Origin: Ideonella sp.
GTDB taxonomy: Bacteria > Pseudomonadota > Gammaproteobacteria > Burkholderiales > Burkholderiaceae_C
Direction of reading: 5' to 3'
NCBI RefSeq assembly: GCF_016702655.1
Contig: NZ_JADJDO010000003.1
Coordinates: forward strand, 248,001-312,000
DNA: 64,000 nt
Shown here: piece by piece, positions 11,332 through 24,456 of the stretch
Position numbering within the stretch: the first letter of the stretch is position 1
How the letters are laid out: the number at the start of each line of letters is the position of its first letter
Program-made: the position numbers and the translations under genes
Notes under the pieces: generated by a model
What the model was told of the DNA's origin: nothing
What the model saw: the letters and a program-made list of their open reading frames with translations, nothing else
The model's database searches: none

Positions 11332-11546
11332 TGAGCCGGCCCGTCGCCCGAAAAGGGGCGCCAGTCGCAGGCCTGGAGGTAAGGCAAGCGCTGCAGGACG
11401 CGCGCCCGGGTCGGAACACGTTGGCAGCAAGGAGACTGGATCAGCGCTGCGTGCGGCATTGTACCTGCGGTGGTGCGAGCGGCCGTGCGCGGGCGCGGTG
11501 GCAGGACGACTACAGCCGTGCGAACCACTCTCGGGACGCACGCTGA

Positions 11547-13309
11547 GTGGTCACGGGCGACACGACCACGCGGCAGCGGCTGGCGGCGATCCTCGCCGCC
11601 GACGTTTCGGGGGCCATTCGCGCCTGATGGCCTGCGACGAGCCGGGCACGGTGAGCGCGCTCGACGCAGCGCGAGGTTTCTTTGCGCGCCACATCCGGGC
11701 CCAGTAGGGCGCGCGATCGACATGGCCGGCGATTGCGCTCGCGGTGTGCGAGACCGCCGCCGGCGCGGTCGCGCGTCGCGTCGCGGTGCAGACCGAGATC
11801 GCCGAGCGCACCGCGGGCGAGGCCGAGGACTGCCGGATGCGATTGCGGATCGGCATCCACCTCGGCGACGTGATCGAGAAGAGCGACGGCACGGTCTACG
11901 GCGATGGCGTCAACACGGCGGCGCGGCTCGAGGCGATCGCCGAAGCCGGCGGCGTGTGCGCCGTCGACGCGGTCGAATGCGCGGTGCGGCACCGCGTCGC
12001 GGCGCGCTTCGAGGACCTGGGCGAGCAGGCGCTGAAAACCTGGCGCGTCCGGTGCACGCCTACCGGTTGCGCCCGATCGTCGCGTCAGCGCCGCTGCCTG
12101 CGCCGGCCGCCGACGCTCCTGCGCGCGAACGCGCGTCGACAAGCCGGCGATCGCCATGCTGCCGCTCGACAACATGAGCGGCGAGCCGGAGCAGGAGTTC
12201 TTCGCCGACGGCATCACCGAGGACATCATCACCGAGCGTCGCGCTTTCGCGAGCTGTTCGTGATCTCGCGCAACTCGTCGTTCAAGCTGGCGGCCGGCTG
12301 GTCGAGGTGGCTAATTCGCCGGGGAACCCGGGCGCGGAGCACGTCACCGAGGGCAGCGTGCGCAAAGGTCGGCACGCGGGTGCGCATCACGGTGCAGCTG
12401 ATCGATGCCGAGACCGACCGCCATGTCCGGGCCGAGCGCCGCGACCGCGACCTCGCGGACATCTTCGCCATCCAGGACGAGGTCACCTGGCCATCGTCGC
12501 GACGCTGCCCGGGCGCATCGAGGGGCCGCGTCGCGCGACCGCGCGGCGCACAAGACGCCTGACAACCTCGCCGCCGCCGAGCTGGTGCTCGCCGGCAAGC
12601 TGCTGCACCACCGCAGCAACCGCGCCGACAACGATCGCGCGCTGGCGCTGCTCGAGCGCGATCGCCCTCGATCCGGGTTTATGCCCACGCGCACGCGGGA
12701 AGGCCTGCGTGCTCGGCCAGCGCTGGGGCTACAACTGGTGCGAAGACCGTGCCGCGACCGAGGAGACCATCGTCGACGAACTGACGACCGCGCTCGCGCT
12801 GGACGACAACGACAGCGACGTGCACCGCATCCCTTGCTGCGGTGAACCTGGAGCGCGAGTCCACGACCAGGCCGTCTACCACCAGCAGCGCGCTGAGCCT
12901 GGAACCCCAACGACGACCCTCGTCGTCGTGCAGCAGGGCGAGATCCTCACCTGGCACGGGCAGCCGGAGGAGGGCGCAGGCTGGATCCTCAGGGCGATGC
13001 GCCCGAACCCCTACCACCCCCGAGCGTTTCTGAGCCACCTCGCGCGTGCCCACTTTCGGCGCCCGGCGCTATGCCGAAGGCCTGACGCGATCAAGCGCAT
13101 CGGCGCACCGACGCGGCGCAGCTCGCACTGCTTGCCTGCCGCGAGGCCCGGCACGGCAATCCGCTCGCTGCGCAGGCGCGCGTGCGTGGTTTGCTGGCGC
13201 ACGCCGCCGTTCACGCTCGAGGATCACCGCGCGACGCTGCACTACCGGCACGCGGCCGATCCCGAGCAATCACCCTGAAAGCCTGGCCCAGGCTGGACCT
13301 GCGGCCTGA
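11547..13309 (+). pseudogene. Class III cyclase-like domain with TolB-like and TPR regions, frameshifted
   Basis: Predicted adenylate/guanylate cyclase-like protein fused to a C-terminal repeat region, about 585 residues. GTG start at 11547: TTTRQRLAAILAADVSG carries the first metal-binding Asp; GRAIDMAGDSLAV carries the second (a TAG at 11707-11709 and a frame change lie just before and within it). RLRIGIHLGDVIEKSDGTVY and DGVNTAARLEAIAEAGG follow. Then come a TolB-like stretch (KPAIAMLPLDNMSGEPEQEF, FADGITEDIITE), EGSVRK-GTRVRITVQLIDAE, and TPR-like helices to a stop at 13309. An intact relative lies at 60223-62007. Frames change at least six times. Confidence 0.7.
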
Positions 13310-13321
13310 GGCGGCTGGTTC

Positions 13322-15265
13322 TCAGGCGGCCAGCGTCAGCGCCGGCAGGGCCGCGGCAGTCGCGCGGCGAGCAGCGTCTCTGTCATCGGCCGCCCGGTCA
13401 GGTAGCCCTGGACCGAGTCGCAGCCCAGGCCGCGAGGCAGTCGAGCTGGCCTGCGTCTCGACGCCTCGGCCACGACCCCGCATCCCGAGACTGGTGAGAG
13501 CGCGATCACGGCTTGCGTGATCGCCGCGTCGTCGCGGTCGAGCGGAAGCCCGCTGACGAAGGAGCGGTCGATCTTGAGCGTCTGCGCCTGAAACCGCTTC
13601 AGGTAGGCGAGCGACGAGTAGCCGGTGCCGAAGTCGTCGATCGCGATGTGCACGCCGAGCGTGCAGCGCTGCAGCGTGGCGTGCGTACGATCGGGGTCGG
13701 CCATCACGCTCTCGGTGATCTCGACTTCGAGCAGGTCTGGCGCGATGCCGGCTGCGGACAGCGACCGAGCACGTCGTCGATCAGCGTGGTTCGCTCGTGA
13801 ACTGGCGCGCCGAGAGATTGATCGCACAGCGCGGAATGGCGAGCCCGGCGGCACGCCACTGGCTGAGCTGGCGGCAGGCAGCGCCGCCGAGCACCCAGCG
13901 CCCGAGCGGCACGATCAGGCCGCCGTCCTCGGCGATCGGATGAACTCCAATGGCGCCACGAGGTCGCGCTTCGGATGCTGCCAGCGCACCAGCGCCTGAT
14001 GCCGCGCAGCTCGCCGCCGGCGATGTCGAACTTGGGCTGGTAGTGAAGACGATCTCGCCACGCTCGATGGCGTGGCGCAGGTCGGTCCCGAGCGCGACAG
14101 CAGCGCCGACTGCGCCGGCGAGCGCCGCCGTGAGAAGCGGAAGCCGTTCCCGCCGCCGGCCCTGGCCTGGCACACCGCCGCATCGGCGTTCTTGAGCAGC
14201 ACCTGCGCGTCGTCGCCATCGGCCGGGTACATCACCGCGATGCCGCAGCCGCCCGTGGATCCACACGCTGCGGGTCCGCGCAGCGGCAGCGGCTCGCTGA
14301 TGACGGCGAGGAGCTTGCGCGCCACGGCCGAGGGCGGCCACGTCGGCCTCGCCGTCGAGCAGGACCACGAACTCGTCGCCGCCCAGGCGCGCGGATCAGG
14401 TCGTTCCGCGCAGCAGCTCGCGCAGGCGCGCCCCCATGATCGGCAGCAGTTGGTCGCCGGCGGCGTGGCCGAGCGTGTCGTTGAAGCGCCCCGAAGCGGT
14501 CGAGGTCGATGAAGCACAGGCCGAAGTTGCCGCCAGCGCGCCGCGCCGCTGAGCCAGGGCGCGCTCGAGTCCGGCGACGAACAGGTTGCGATTGGGCAGC
14601 CCGGACAGGCTGTCGTAGCTCGCGAGCTGCCGCACTTGCTGCGCGGCCAGCGTGGCCTGTCTCGTCGGTGCCGACCCCGCGATAGCCCTGGAAGCGCTCG
14701 TCGGCGTCGAAGATCGGCTCGCTGCCGATGCGGATGTGGCACAGCACCCCGTCGGGCCGGCGGCAGCCATAGCGGAAGTCCTGAAAGGGCTCGTGGCGCT
14801 CGGATCTGCGCCAGGTGGCGGGCGAGCACGGTCGCGAGCCTCGAAGTGGTTGCTTTGCGCCGCGGCGCTCGCCGATGAACTCGACCGGATCGATGCCGGA
14901 GGCTCCCTGGAAGCCCCTCGGAGATGTAGGTGAACCGCAACTGGCATCCTGCTCCCAGATCCAGTCGGCCGACGGCGGACCAGGTTGGCCAGCCGCCCCT
15001 CGCCCAGGCGCAGGGCCTCGGTGCGTTCGCGCACGCGCGACTCGAGCTGGTCGCGTTCGGCCTGCAGCGCCTCGTTCAGGCGCGTCATCTCGCCCGAGGC
15101 GAGCGTCTGCGAGCGTTCGAGCAGGTAGCGCTCCTGGTCGGCGTCGGTGTAGGCGCAGCTGACGCGCTCGAGCAACGCCGCCCAGGGGGCCGCCGGGCTC
15201 GGGCCTGCGGGTCGATGCCGAGGGCGCCGCAACTGGCGCGCGAGCAGGTGCAGTGCCAAGTTCAA
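13322..15265 (-). pseudogene. PAS-GGDEF-EAL cyclic-di-GMP signalling protein, frameshifted
   Basis: Predicted c-di-GMP synthase/phosphodiesterase of about 645 residues. A TTG start at 15265 overlaps the stop of the FIST gene (TTGA). Order: N-terminal coiled coil (LNEALQAERDQLESRVRERT, 15075-15015), a PAS segment with FTYISEGLPG and FQGYRGVGTDE, the GGDEF domain (YDSLSGLPNRNLFVAGLERA, FIDLDRFGALN-like, DTLGHAAGDQLLP; the signature itself appears disrupted) and an EAL domain with IDDFGTGYSSLAYLKRFQ, LKIDRSFVSGLP and DSVQGYLTGRPM. The pieces lie in three frames. Its coupling to a FIST sensor suggests that small ligands sensed by FIST adjust c-di-GMP. Confidence 0.72.
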
Positions 15266-16405
15266 CCAGCCTCGTCGAGCATGGTGACCGTCATGGTCTG
15301 GTTATGCAGTTCGCTCACGCCGCTGCCGCCGAGCGCGGGCGCAAACTCGCCGTAGGAGCAAGCCGACGTGGCCAGCCCGTGCCGGCGCGCCGAGGGCAAC
15401 GGCTTCGACTTCTTCTTCGGTGCGCCTTCGCCGAGCACGAGCCGGCGGTCGACGCAACTGACCGAGATCATCGACGGCGCGTCACCCGCCGCGATGGCGC
15501 GAGAGCCCGCACGGCGGCGAGCGTCGCACCGTCGATCAAGCGATCGTTGTTGGTGCGCATCAGGCGCGCGACGGCGCCTGGGCATGTCGCCGGCAAAGGT
15601 CATGGCGCGTGCTGCATCGTCGATGCCCAGGATGGTGCGTACCAGGGCTTCGCCGGTCGCGCTGGGGCGCCGGATCGCGGAAACAACAGCAGCGCCGTGC
15701 CAGGCAGCCCGGCCGCGCGCTCGCCGAGGTAGGTCTTGTACAGGTCGAGCGCGGGCTGCCCGTCGAGTTCGTAGAGCACGTTGCCCTGCGAGCGCGTGAT
15801 GCGCCGTTCGGGGCCGAAGTCCGACCAACCGCCGTCGCAGCCGTGGCTCACGCGCACGTGATCGCCGTACAGGCCGACGGCGCAGACGTGCCGCGGTCGC
15901 CGCGGCTGCGACCCGTCGAGGACCCAGGTGCGCTCTAGCGGCTGCCGTCGCCGGCCAGGCCGCCGCTGATCGACACGCCGCTCGGCAGCGAACCGCCCAG
16001 GCCCTCCACCAGGGCCGTGCCGTTCACGTTCAGGCCATCGGAGAGGACGAAGACGGCGCGCAAACCCATTGGCCGGCAGTTGCGCGGCAAGGCGTTCGCG
16101 GCGCGCGAATCGCCGGCGCTGGCGACCGCGGTCAGTGCGCGGCACAGGGTGGTGCGCGTGAAGCAGGCCACGGCGACGCTGATGCTCGAGTCTGAGACCT
16201 GCGTGCCGGCGATCTCGCCCGATGTCGAGTAGCCGGCGATCACCGAGCGCGGAAAGGCCGCCGCGAGCTCGGCGAACGCGTCCGGATGATCGGCGCAGAG
16301 CGTGGCGCCGAACGCGAGCACGAGCGTATTCGGGCTGTCGAGCTCGCTCGGCAGCGGCGCCAGCCAGCCTTCGCCGTGGCGGTGGATAAGCGTCTTGAAC
16401 AGCAT
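15262..16405 (-). pseudogene. FIST N/C-domain sensory protein, frameshifted
   Basis: FIST proteins are intracellular sensors thought to bind small ligands. The N-domain starts MLFKTLIHRHGEGWLAPLPS at 16405 and includes LVLAFGATLCADHPDAFAEL and GYSTSGEIAG, both typical. The frame breaks at about 15935. The C-domain follows with NVLYELDGQPALDLYKTYLG (the common core of FIST-C) and LVRTILGIDDAARAMTFAGD, and ends at 15262. The usual length (about 380 residues) is conserved once repaired. The stop overlaps the start of the GGDEF-EAL gene, which indicates coupled translation. Confidence 0.75.
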
Positions 16406-16480
16406 GGCACAAGCTCTCCTGGCGCGCAGACCTGCGTCCTCGCCCGGATATCGGCCTTGCGCGGCTTCCCTTGAGCCGCC

Positions 16481-17633
16481 TCAGGTGCGCTCGGCCCGGC
16501 GCCCGCGGCCTGGCCACGAGCAGCAGCAGGCCGGCGAGCGCGAACGGTACCGCCACCCAGGCCAGGCGCTCGAAGCCGACGCTGCTGGCTGTCGCGCCGC
16601 CGATTGCTGCACCGGCGGCGGTGCCGAAATAGAGCATCGACGAGTTCAGCGGACAGCAGGATCGGCGTCTGTGCCGGCGCGAGCATGGCCAGGCGCGACT
16701 GCTGCGGCGTCATCATCCCGAAGCCCGCGACGCCCCCAGGCGAAGAACACCGCCAACATGGCGACGTAATGGCCTTCGGGTCAGCGGCACCAGGGCCATC
16801 GTCGCCGCGAGCAGGCCGAGCCGCAACCCGGCATGGCGCGTTGGCCGCCGGAAGCGGTCGTTGGCCCAGCCACCGGTGAGCGTCCCGGTGACGCCGGCGA
16901 TGCCGAAGATCGCGAGCGTCGCTGACATCGCCTCGGGCGACAGCGGCGTCAGCGCCTGCAGTACCGGCCCGATGTACGAGAAGACGGTGAAGATCGCGGT
17001 GAAGTAGAGCAACGTCAACGCCAGCGCCGCGGCGATCGCCGGCTGGATCAGCAGCCGCGACAGGCCGGCGAAGCTCGCCCCGGCGCGGCGATGTTGCGCG
17101 GGCAGCAGGGCGACCAGCCCCAGCGCGGCGGCGACGGCGCAGGCGCCGACCAGGCCTACCGGCCAGCGCCAGCCGAAGCGCAATCCGATCCAGGCGCCGA
17201 GCGGCATGCCGATGACGTAGCCGAGGCTGATACCCAGGAACACGAGCGACAGCGCTCGGCCGCGCACAGCCGGCGGCGCGAGCGCGATCGCGATGCCGCC
17301 CGAGACCGGCGTGAAGACCGCGCCCATGCCCATCAGCACGCGGCCGGCAAGCAGCGTTGCCAGGCCCTGCGCTGACGCGCAGACGAAGTTGCTGAGCGCG
17401 AACAGCAGCAGCCCGAACACGAGCACCCGGCGGCGCGGCCAGCGCCCGGTGATCACGAGCAGCAGCGGCGCGAGCAGCGCGGTCGCGATGGCGTAGGCCG
17501 TCATGGCCTGGCCGGCAGTCGCGACGCTGACCTGCAGCGATTCGGCCAGCGGTGCGAGGATGCCGCCGAGCACGAACACCCCGGTGCCCAGGACGAGGTT
17601 GCACAGCATCAGCAGGTACAGCGGGCGGGGCAT
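16481..17633 (-). pseudogene. Major facilitator superfamily exporter, two frameshifts
   Basis: Twelve-helix MFS transporter of the drug/sugar efflux type, about 385 residues. The N-terminal 280 residues are in one frame from ATG 17633 (LYLLMLCNLVLGTGVFVLGG, RGRALSLVFLGISLGYVIG, GIAGVTGTLTGGWANDRF). The frame changes near 16770 (then GVAGFGMMTPQQSRLAMLAP) and again near 16650 (LYFGTAAGAAIGGATASSVG, LLLLVARPRA). The stop is most likely the TGA at 16481-16483. The substrate cannot be predicted. The downstream FIST gene starts about 75 bases further on. Confidence 0.75.
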
Positions 17634-17751
17634 GCGGCGGGCGGGGCAGCGTCGGAGCGCGCGGCCCGTTCGCGGGCTCGGACCGGTGCGGCGAGCGGCG
17701 ACAATAGCAGGTTGGCGGCGCCCGCCGCAGTCACCGCATACCAGGAAAGCA

Positions 17752-19415
<1,664 letters not shown>

Positions 19416-19416
<1 letters not shown>

Positions 19417-19576
19417 TGGAGTGTTCGATGCTTGGAGGTGCTTATGTGGCGGCGAATTTGGCTTCCTGGCTAGGCGCAAACCGCAGCGATACCCAGAGGT
19501 ATCGCGAGGATTTCAACGACGCCAGGGAGAGCAAAAGCGCGATCGCATAAGTACCGGATAGCGTCGAACACTGCAC
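19416..19576. mobile_element. MITE-like element with 17-bp terminal inverted repeats
   Basis: The left end GTGGAGTGTTCGATGCT (19416-19432) matches the reverse complement of the right end (19560-19576, GTGCAGTGTTCGACGCT) at 15 of 17 positions. The similarity continues inward for about 40 bases, for example GGTGCTTATG against GGTACTTATG. The 161-bp unit begins on the last base of the ettA stop codon. A 40-codon open frame at 19429-19551 lies inside it, without recognisable homology. No clear target duplication was seen. It could instead be a long imperfect hairpin that acts as an ettA terminator. Confidence 0.55.
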
Positions 19577-19697
19577 CAGCCACCGTCGGGCCACCCCGAG
19601 GCAGCCGGGCTCGGTCCCTGCGGATGAATGTCCGCTGTCACCGGCGGGCACCTGAAGGCGGCGAAAATGCGATCTGCCGGCCTCTTCGGCACTATGT

Positions 19698-22380
19698 GTG
19701 GACACCGGCCCAAGCCGCCTTCGATGTTCCCCGATTCCGCGTTTCCTGCGCAGCCTGGCCGTCGTGGCGACACTCGGCTCGGTCTTGAGCGCCTGTGCGC
19801 AACTCAGTGTTCCGACCGCGGCCTCCGCACCGGCCAGGGCGCCTTCGCCGCCGGTGGCTGCCGGCCTGCGGCCCTTCGCCGAAGTCGTCAAGGACGCCAA
19901 GCGCCGCGACGGCTTGTTCCCGCTTTGGCAGAAGGACGACAAGGTCTGGCTGGAGATCGCCGAGGCCGACCTGAACCAGCCCTACTTGCTCTCGCCCAAG
20001 GTCAAGACCGGCATCGGCGAGAACTACTTCTTCGGCGGCCTGATGGGCTTCGACGATGGCATCGTCGAGTTCCGGCGCATCCACAACCAGATCCAGCTGC
20101 TGTGGCGCAACACCGAGTTCGTCGCCAAGCCCGGGTCGCCCGAGGCCTTCGCCGTCGAGGCCGCGTTCTCGCCGAGTCTGGTCGCGAGCACGGCGGTGCT
20201 GAGCCAGTCCCATCCAGGCGCAAGACCATCCTCGTCGAAGCCAACGCCCTGTTCGTCGCCGACCTGACGGCTACCGCCGCGCAGTTGCAGCGCAGCTACC
20301 GCCAGGGCTATGTCTTCGACGCGCGCAACTCGGCGATCACCGCACTGCGCAACGCGCCCGAGTCGACAACGATCGAAGTGCTGAGCCACTTTGCGACGGC
20401 GTCCATCAGCCCGCCGCAGCTGGCGCAACCGGCGGTGCCCGTGCCGAGCGTGCCGCGCAGCGTGCCCGCCGCGCGCAGCCTCTTCATCACGATGCACTAC
20501 ACGCTGGCGCGCCTGCCCGAGCAGCCGCTGCGGGCCGCGCCTGGCGGACGCGCGCATCGGCCACTTCACGAGCTCGGTCGTCGACTTTGCCGACGACATT
20601 GCGCAACCCGCGCCAGCGCTACGTCAGTCGTTGGCGTCTGGAGAAGAAGGATGCGGCGGCGGAGTTGTCCGAGCCGGTCAAGCCGATCACGTTCTGGATC
20701 GATCGCACGGTGCCGTACAAGTACCGCGCCGCCGTCACCGCCGGCGTGCTGGAGTGGAACAAGGCCTTCGAGGCCATCGGCTTCAAGGATGCGCTGCGCG
20801 TCGAGGTCCAGCCCGCCGACGCTGACTTCGACACGCTGGATCATGGGCGCGCGTCCATCCGCTGGATGACGAACGCCCGGCCCGCGTTCGGCGGCATCGG
20901 CCAGCGCCATGTCGACCCGCGCACCGGCGAGATCCTGAGCGCCGGCATCGCTCTCGAGAGCCTGGACACCCGCAACGTGCGCTCGGTGCGGTCGCAGGTG
21001 CTTGCGCCGCAGCTCGGCGCGCATGCGCACGACGCGAGTTGCGAGTTCGCCGAACTCGCCGGCGAGCAACTCGCCTATGCGCTCGAACTGCTCGACGTGC
21101 GCGGCGAGATCGACCCGCGAGCCCCGAGGCGCAGAAGTGGGTCGAGGACTATGCGCGCCAGGTCACGCTGCACGAGGTCGGGCATGCGCTCGGGCTGCGC
21201 CACAATTTCCGCGCTTCGCGCGCCTACACCGAGGAGCAGCTTTCGGACCCGGAGTTCACCGCCGCCAACGGCACCACGGCCTCGGCGATGGAGTACATGC
21301 CGATCAACCTGAACGCCCCGCGCGAGCGCCGCGTGCTGCAGGGCAGGCCGTTCACGACCGCGCTCGGCCCCTATGACTACTGGGCGATCGAATATGCCTA
21401 CCGGCCGTTCGCGCTCGAGGAGGAGGCGGCGGCCCTGGCGCGCATCGCGGCGCGCAGCGCCGAGCCACAGCTGGCCTTCGGCACCGACGAGGACGCAAGC
21501 CTCGGCATCGACCCCGAGGTGATTCAGCTCGACCTCGGCAGCGACGTCGTCGCCTTCGCGCGCAAGCGCATCGCGATCGCGCAGGACATGCTGCGCCGCC
21601 AGGAACTGCGCGTGCCGCGCCTCGACCAGGGCTATGCGGTGCTGCGCCGCTCGGTGATCTACGCGGTCAACGATGTCGGCCGCGCGTCGGGCATGCTCGC
21701 GCGCCAGATTGGCGGCGTGCGCACGCTGCGCGACGCGCCGGGCAGCGGGCGCGACCCGTTGCAGCCGTTGCCGGCAGCGCAGCAGCGCGAGGCCCTGCAG
21801 CTCATCACGACCGAGCTCCTCGCCGCCGACAGCCTGCGCATCTCGCCCGCGCTGCAACGCCGGCTGGCGCCCGACTTCCAGGCGCGCCGCGATGCCATTG
21901 CCGCGGGCGACGGTGCGGCCACCGACTACGCGATCTCGACCCAGGTGCTCGACGTGCAGCGCAGCCTGCTCGCCGTGCTGATGAGCGACGCCGTGGCGGT
22001 GCGCCTGCTCGACAGCGCGCAGAAGGCCGGCCCCGGCGACGCCGCCGCGCTGACCGTCGCCGAGCTCTACGCGAGCCTCGCGCAGGCCGTGTGGAGCGAG
22101 GTGGCCCCTGGCGCCAAGGCGACCGACATCGCGCCGTTGCGGCGCGAACTGCAGCGCGAGCACGTCAATCGCGTCTCGACGTTGCTGCTGCGGCCGCAGG
22201 CGCTCTCGCGCGCCGATGCGCGCAGCCTGCTGCGCGCGCAGGGCGCGCACGCTCGCCAAGAAGATCGACAGCGCCTCGCAGCGCGCCGGCCTCACGCCCG
22301 AGACGCGCGCCCACCTGCAGGACAGCGCCGAGACGCTCGCCCAGGCCCTTGCCGCGCAGATGGTGCGCAGCGGCACCTGA
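19698..22380 (+). pseudogene. Lipoprotein zinc metalloprotease (DUF5117/DUF4953 type), frameshifted
   Basis: Large secreted zinc-dependent metalloprotease-like lipoprotein, about 890 residues. The N-terminus (RFLRSLAVVATLGSVLSAC) is a signal peptide with lipobox LSAC. It continues with LFPLWQKDDKVWLEIAEADL, GENYFFGGLMGFDDGIVEFR and RKTILVEANALFVADLTATA. The catalytic region has PVKPITFWIDRTVPYKYRAA, GVLEWNKAFEAIGF and the zinc motif VTLHEVGHALGLRHNF at about 21170-21210. The C-terminal helical domain ends QALAAQMVRSGT, stop at 22378-22380. Frames change near 20215, 20545, 20600, 21120 and 22250. The exact start is uncertain: GTG at 19698 gives the signal peptide. Function in this family is unknown. 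Confidence 0.75.
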
Positions 22381-22428
22381 AGGCGATGACGGCCCCAAGA
22401 CACCTGCGGTGTCACCCCCCGAGGGGAG

Positions 22429-22464
22429 CTCAGCCCTCTTGGGAGCGGCCCGGCGAGGGCTGAG
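22429..22464 (+). terminator. Hairpin downstream of the metalloprotease gene
   Basis: Perfect 10-bp arms CTCAGCCCTC and GAGGGCTGAG enclose a 16-base loop. It lies 49 bases after the metalloprotease stop and before the LytS-type kinase gene. There is no T run, so it may be a GC-rich extragenic palindrome as much as a terminator. The surrounding 22381-22590 holds no gene. Confidence 0.45.
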
Positions 22465-22590
22465 GCCCGACCCCGGACCCGCCCAGCCCTGACCCCGCGC
22501 GCCGTCGTTCGGCCCCGCCAAACCGCCGCCCGTCGCAGCGGTGCGGCGTGAGGCTGGTCTTGGCGCGGCAGGCCGGCTATCGTGCGCCGC

Positions 22591-23670
22591 ATGAGTTCGC
22601 CTGCAGCCCCGTCGTCTACCTCGCTGCTCGCCCGCTGGGCGGCGGCGCTCACGGTGCGCCGCATCGCCACCGTCCTGCTGCTGAGCGGGCTCGGTGCGGC
22701 GCTGCTCAACCCGATCTTCGTCACGCCGTTCCCGGTCGTCCTCGGCCGCACGCTGTTCGTCGGCGCGATGCTGCTGCTGGCCTTTGCCGGCGCCGAACTC
22801 TGGCCGTCGCGCTGGCTGCCGCGCTGGCTGGTGCAGGTGCTCGCGGTCGCCCTCGTGGCGCCGTTTGCCACCTTCCTCGTCTACCTGTTCACGGTCGATG
22901 GCGACGTGGCGCAGCTGTTCAGCCACGAAGGGAGGGTGACGGGCTTCGCCGCGATCTCGGCGACTGCGCTCGTCGTGGGCATCGTCGTCGCCCTCGGCGC
23001 GCTGTACCGCGCGCGCGACGCGCAGGCACGTGCCGCCGACCTGCAGTTCGCACTCGAGAGGAGCACGCTCGAACGGACGGCGCTCGATGCGCGGCTGTCG
23101 CTGCTGCAGGCGCAGATCGAGCCGCACTTCCTGTTCAACACGCTGGCCAACGTGCAGGCGCTGGTCGAGTCGGGCTCGGAGCGCGCGGCGCCGGTGCTGC
23201 GCCACCTGATCGCCTACCTGCGCGCCGCGATGCCGCGCCTGTCGGATGCAGACGCCACGCTGGCCGCCGAGTTCGACCTGGTGCGCGCCTACCTCGAACT
23301 GATGCACCTGCGCATGCCCGACCGGATGACGTTCGACGTGACGCTGGCGCCCGAGTTGCGCGGCCTGCGCTTCCCGACGATGGCGCTGCTGACGCTGGTC
23401 GAGAACGCGGTGCACCACGGCATCGACCCGATCGAGGAGGGCGGCCGCATCGAGGTCGGCGGGAGGCGCGACGGCGATGGCGGCGTCAGGCTGTGGGTCG
23501 CCGATACCGGGGTCGGCATGGCCGAGACGGCTGCGCCGGGTACGGGCCTGACGAATCTGCGCGCGCGCCTGCAGGCGTTCTACGGCAGCGCCGCGCGGCT
23601 CGAGCTGAACGAAGTCGCGCCGCATGGGCTGCGCGCCGAGATCGTGCTGCCGAGCGGAGCCGGCGCATGA
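22591..23670 (+). CDS. LytS/AlgZ-type sensor histidine kinase
   Basis: Membrane histidine kinase of the LytS family (His_kinase domain), 359 residues from the ATG at 22591; a GTG at 22582 is an alternative. Four hydrophobic segments lie in the first 140 residues (TVLLLSGLGAALLNPIF, LFVGAMLLLAFAGAELW, LVQVLAVALVAPFATFLVYL, ISATALVVGIVVALGALY). The phospho-acceptor region is LQAQIEPHFLFNTLANVQ. The ATPase domain shows LVENAVHHGIDP (N box) and VADTGVGM with GTGLTNLRARLQ. Its stop overlaps the start of the LytTR regulator (ATGA at 23667), so the pair forms one two-component system. The sensed signal is unknown. Confidence 0.92.
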   Translation: MSSPAAPSSTSLLARWAAALTVRRIATVLLLSGLGAALLNPIFVTPFPVVLGRTLFVGAMLLLAFAGAELWPSRWLPRWLVQVLAVALVAPFATFLVYLFTVDGDVAQLFSHEGRVTGFAAISATALVVGIVVALGALYRARDAQARAADLQFALERSTLERTALDARLSLLQAQIEPHFLFNTLANVQALVESGSERAAPVLRHLIAYLRAAMPRLSDADATLAAEFDLVRAYLELMHLRMPDRMTFDVTLAPELRGLRFPTMALLTLVENAVHHGIDPIEEGGRIEVGGRRDGDGGVRLWVADTGVGMAETAAPGTGLTNLRARLQAFYGSAARLELNEVAPHGLRAEIVLPSGAGA

Positions 23671-24443
23671 CGGCCGGCGCGCCGACGGCCCTCATCGCCG
23701 ACGACGAGCCGCTGCTGCGCGAAAGCCTGCGCGGCCACCTGGCGCGGCTGTGGCCCGAGCTCGCCATCGTCGCCGAGGCGCGCAACGGGCGCGAGGCGGT
23801 CGAGCTCTTCGACACCCACCTGCCGCAGGTCGTGCTTCTCGACGTGCACATGCCGGGCCTGAACGGCATCGAGGCCGGGCGCTCGATCGCGCGGCGCGCG
23901 CAGATCGTCTTCGTCACCGCCTACGAGCAGTACGCGGTGCAGGCCTTCGAGCAGGGCGCGCTCGACTACGTCGTCAAGCCGATCGACGCCGTGCGCCTGG
24001 CCGACACGGTGCAGCGCCTGAAGGAGCGGCTCGCGCACGCTGCGGAGCCGCTGCCGGGCACCGAGGCCGTGCTCGAACACCTTGCCGGCGAACTGCGCCG
24101 CCGCGCCTCGCCGCGCGCGTGGCTGCAGTGGATCAAGGCGTCGGTGGGCTCGAGCGTGCGCCTGATCCCGGTCGAGCAGGTCGCCTTCCTGCGCTCGGAC
24201 GAGAAGTACACCCTCGTCGCCTGGGATGGCGGTGAGGCCTTGATACGCAAGACGATCCGCGAGCTCGCCGACGAACTCGACCCGGAGCGCTTTGCGCAGG
24301 TGCACCGCTCGGTGATCGTCAACCTGCACCGCGTGCGCGAGGTGACGCGCGGGCTGAACGAGACCGCCGAGGTGCACCTGACGGGCCGCAGCGAGGTGCT
24401 GCCGGTGAGCCGCAGCTTCCTGCACCTGTTCCGGCAGATGTAG
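23667..24443 (+). CDS. LytTR-family response regulator
   Basis: Response regulator of 258 residues. The receiver domain (about 7-125) has the acidic pair ADDEP, the phospho-acceptor in VVLLDVHMPGLNGIEA and the conserved Lys in LDYVVKPIDA. The C-terminal LytTR DNA-binding domain (about 155-255) shows SSVRLIPVEQVAFLRSDEKY, TLVAWDGGEALIRKTIRELA and VHRSVIVNLHRVREV. It is translationally coupled to the upstream kinase. LytTR/AlgR-type regulators commonly control surface structures, exopolysaccharide or twitching genes; its target here is unknown. Confidence 0.94.
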   Translation: MTAGAPTALIADDEPLLRESLRGHLARLWPELAIVAEARNGREAVELFDTHLPQVVLLDVHMPGLNGIEAGRSIARRAQIVFVTAYEQYAVQAFEQGALDYVVKPIDAVRLADTVQRLKERLAHAAEPLPGTEAVLEHLAGELRRRASPRAWLQWIKASVGSSVRLIPVEQVAFLRSDEKYTLVAWDGGEALIRKTIRELADELDPERFAQVHRSVIVNLHRVREVTRGLNETAEVHLTGRSEVLPVSRSFLHLFRQM

Positions 24444-24456
24444 CGCCGCGCGTCGA

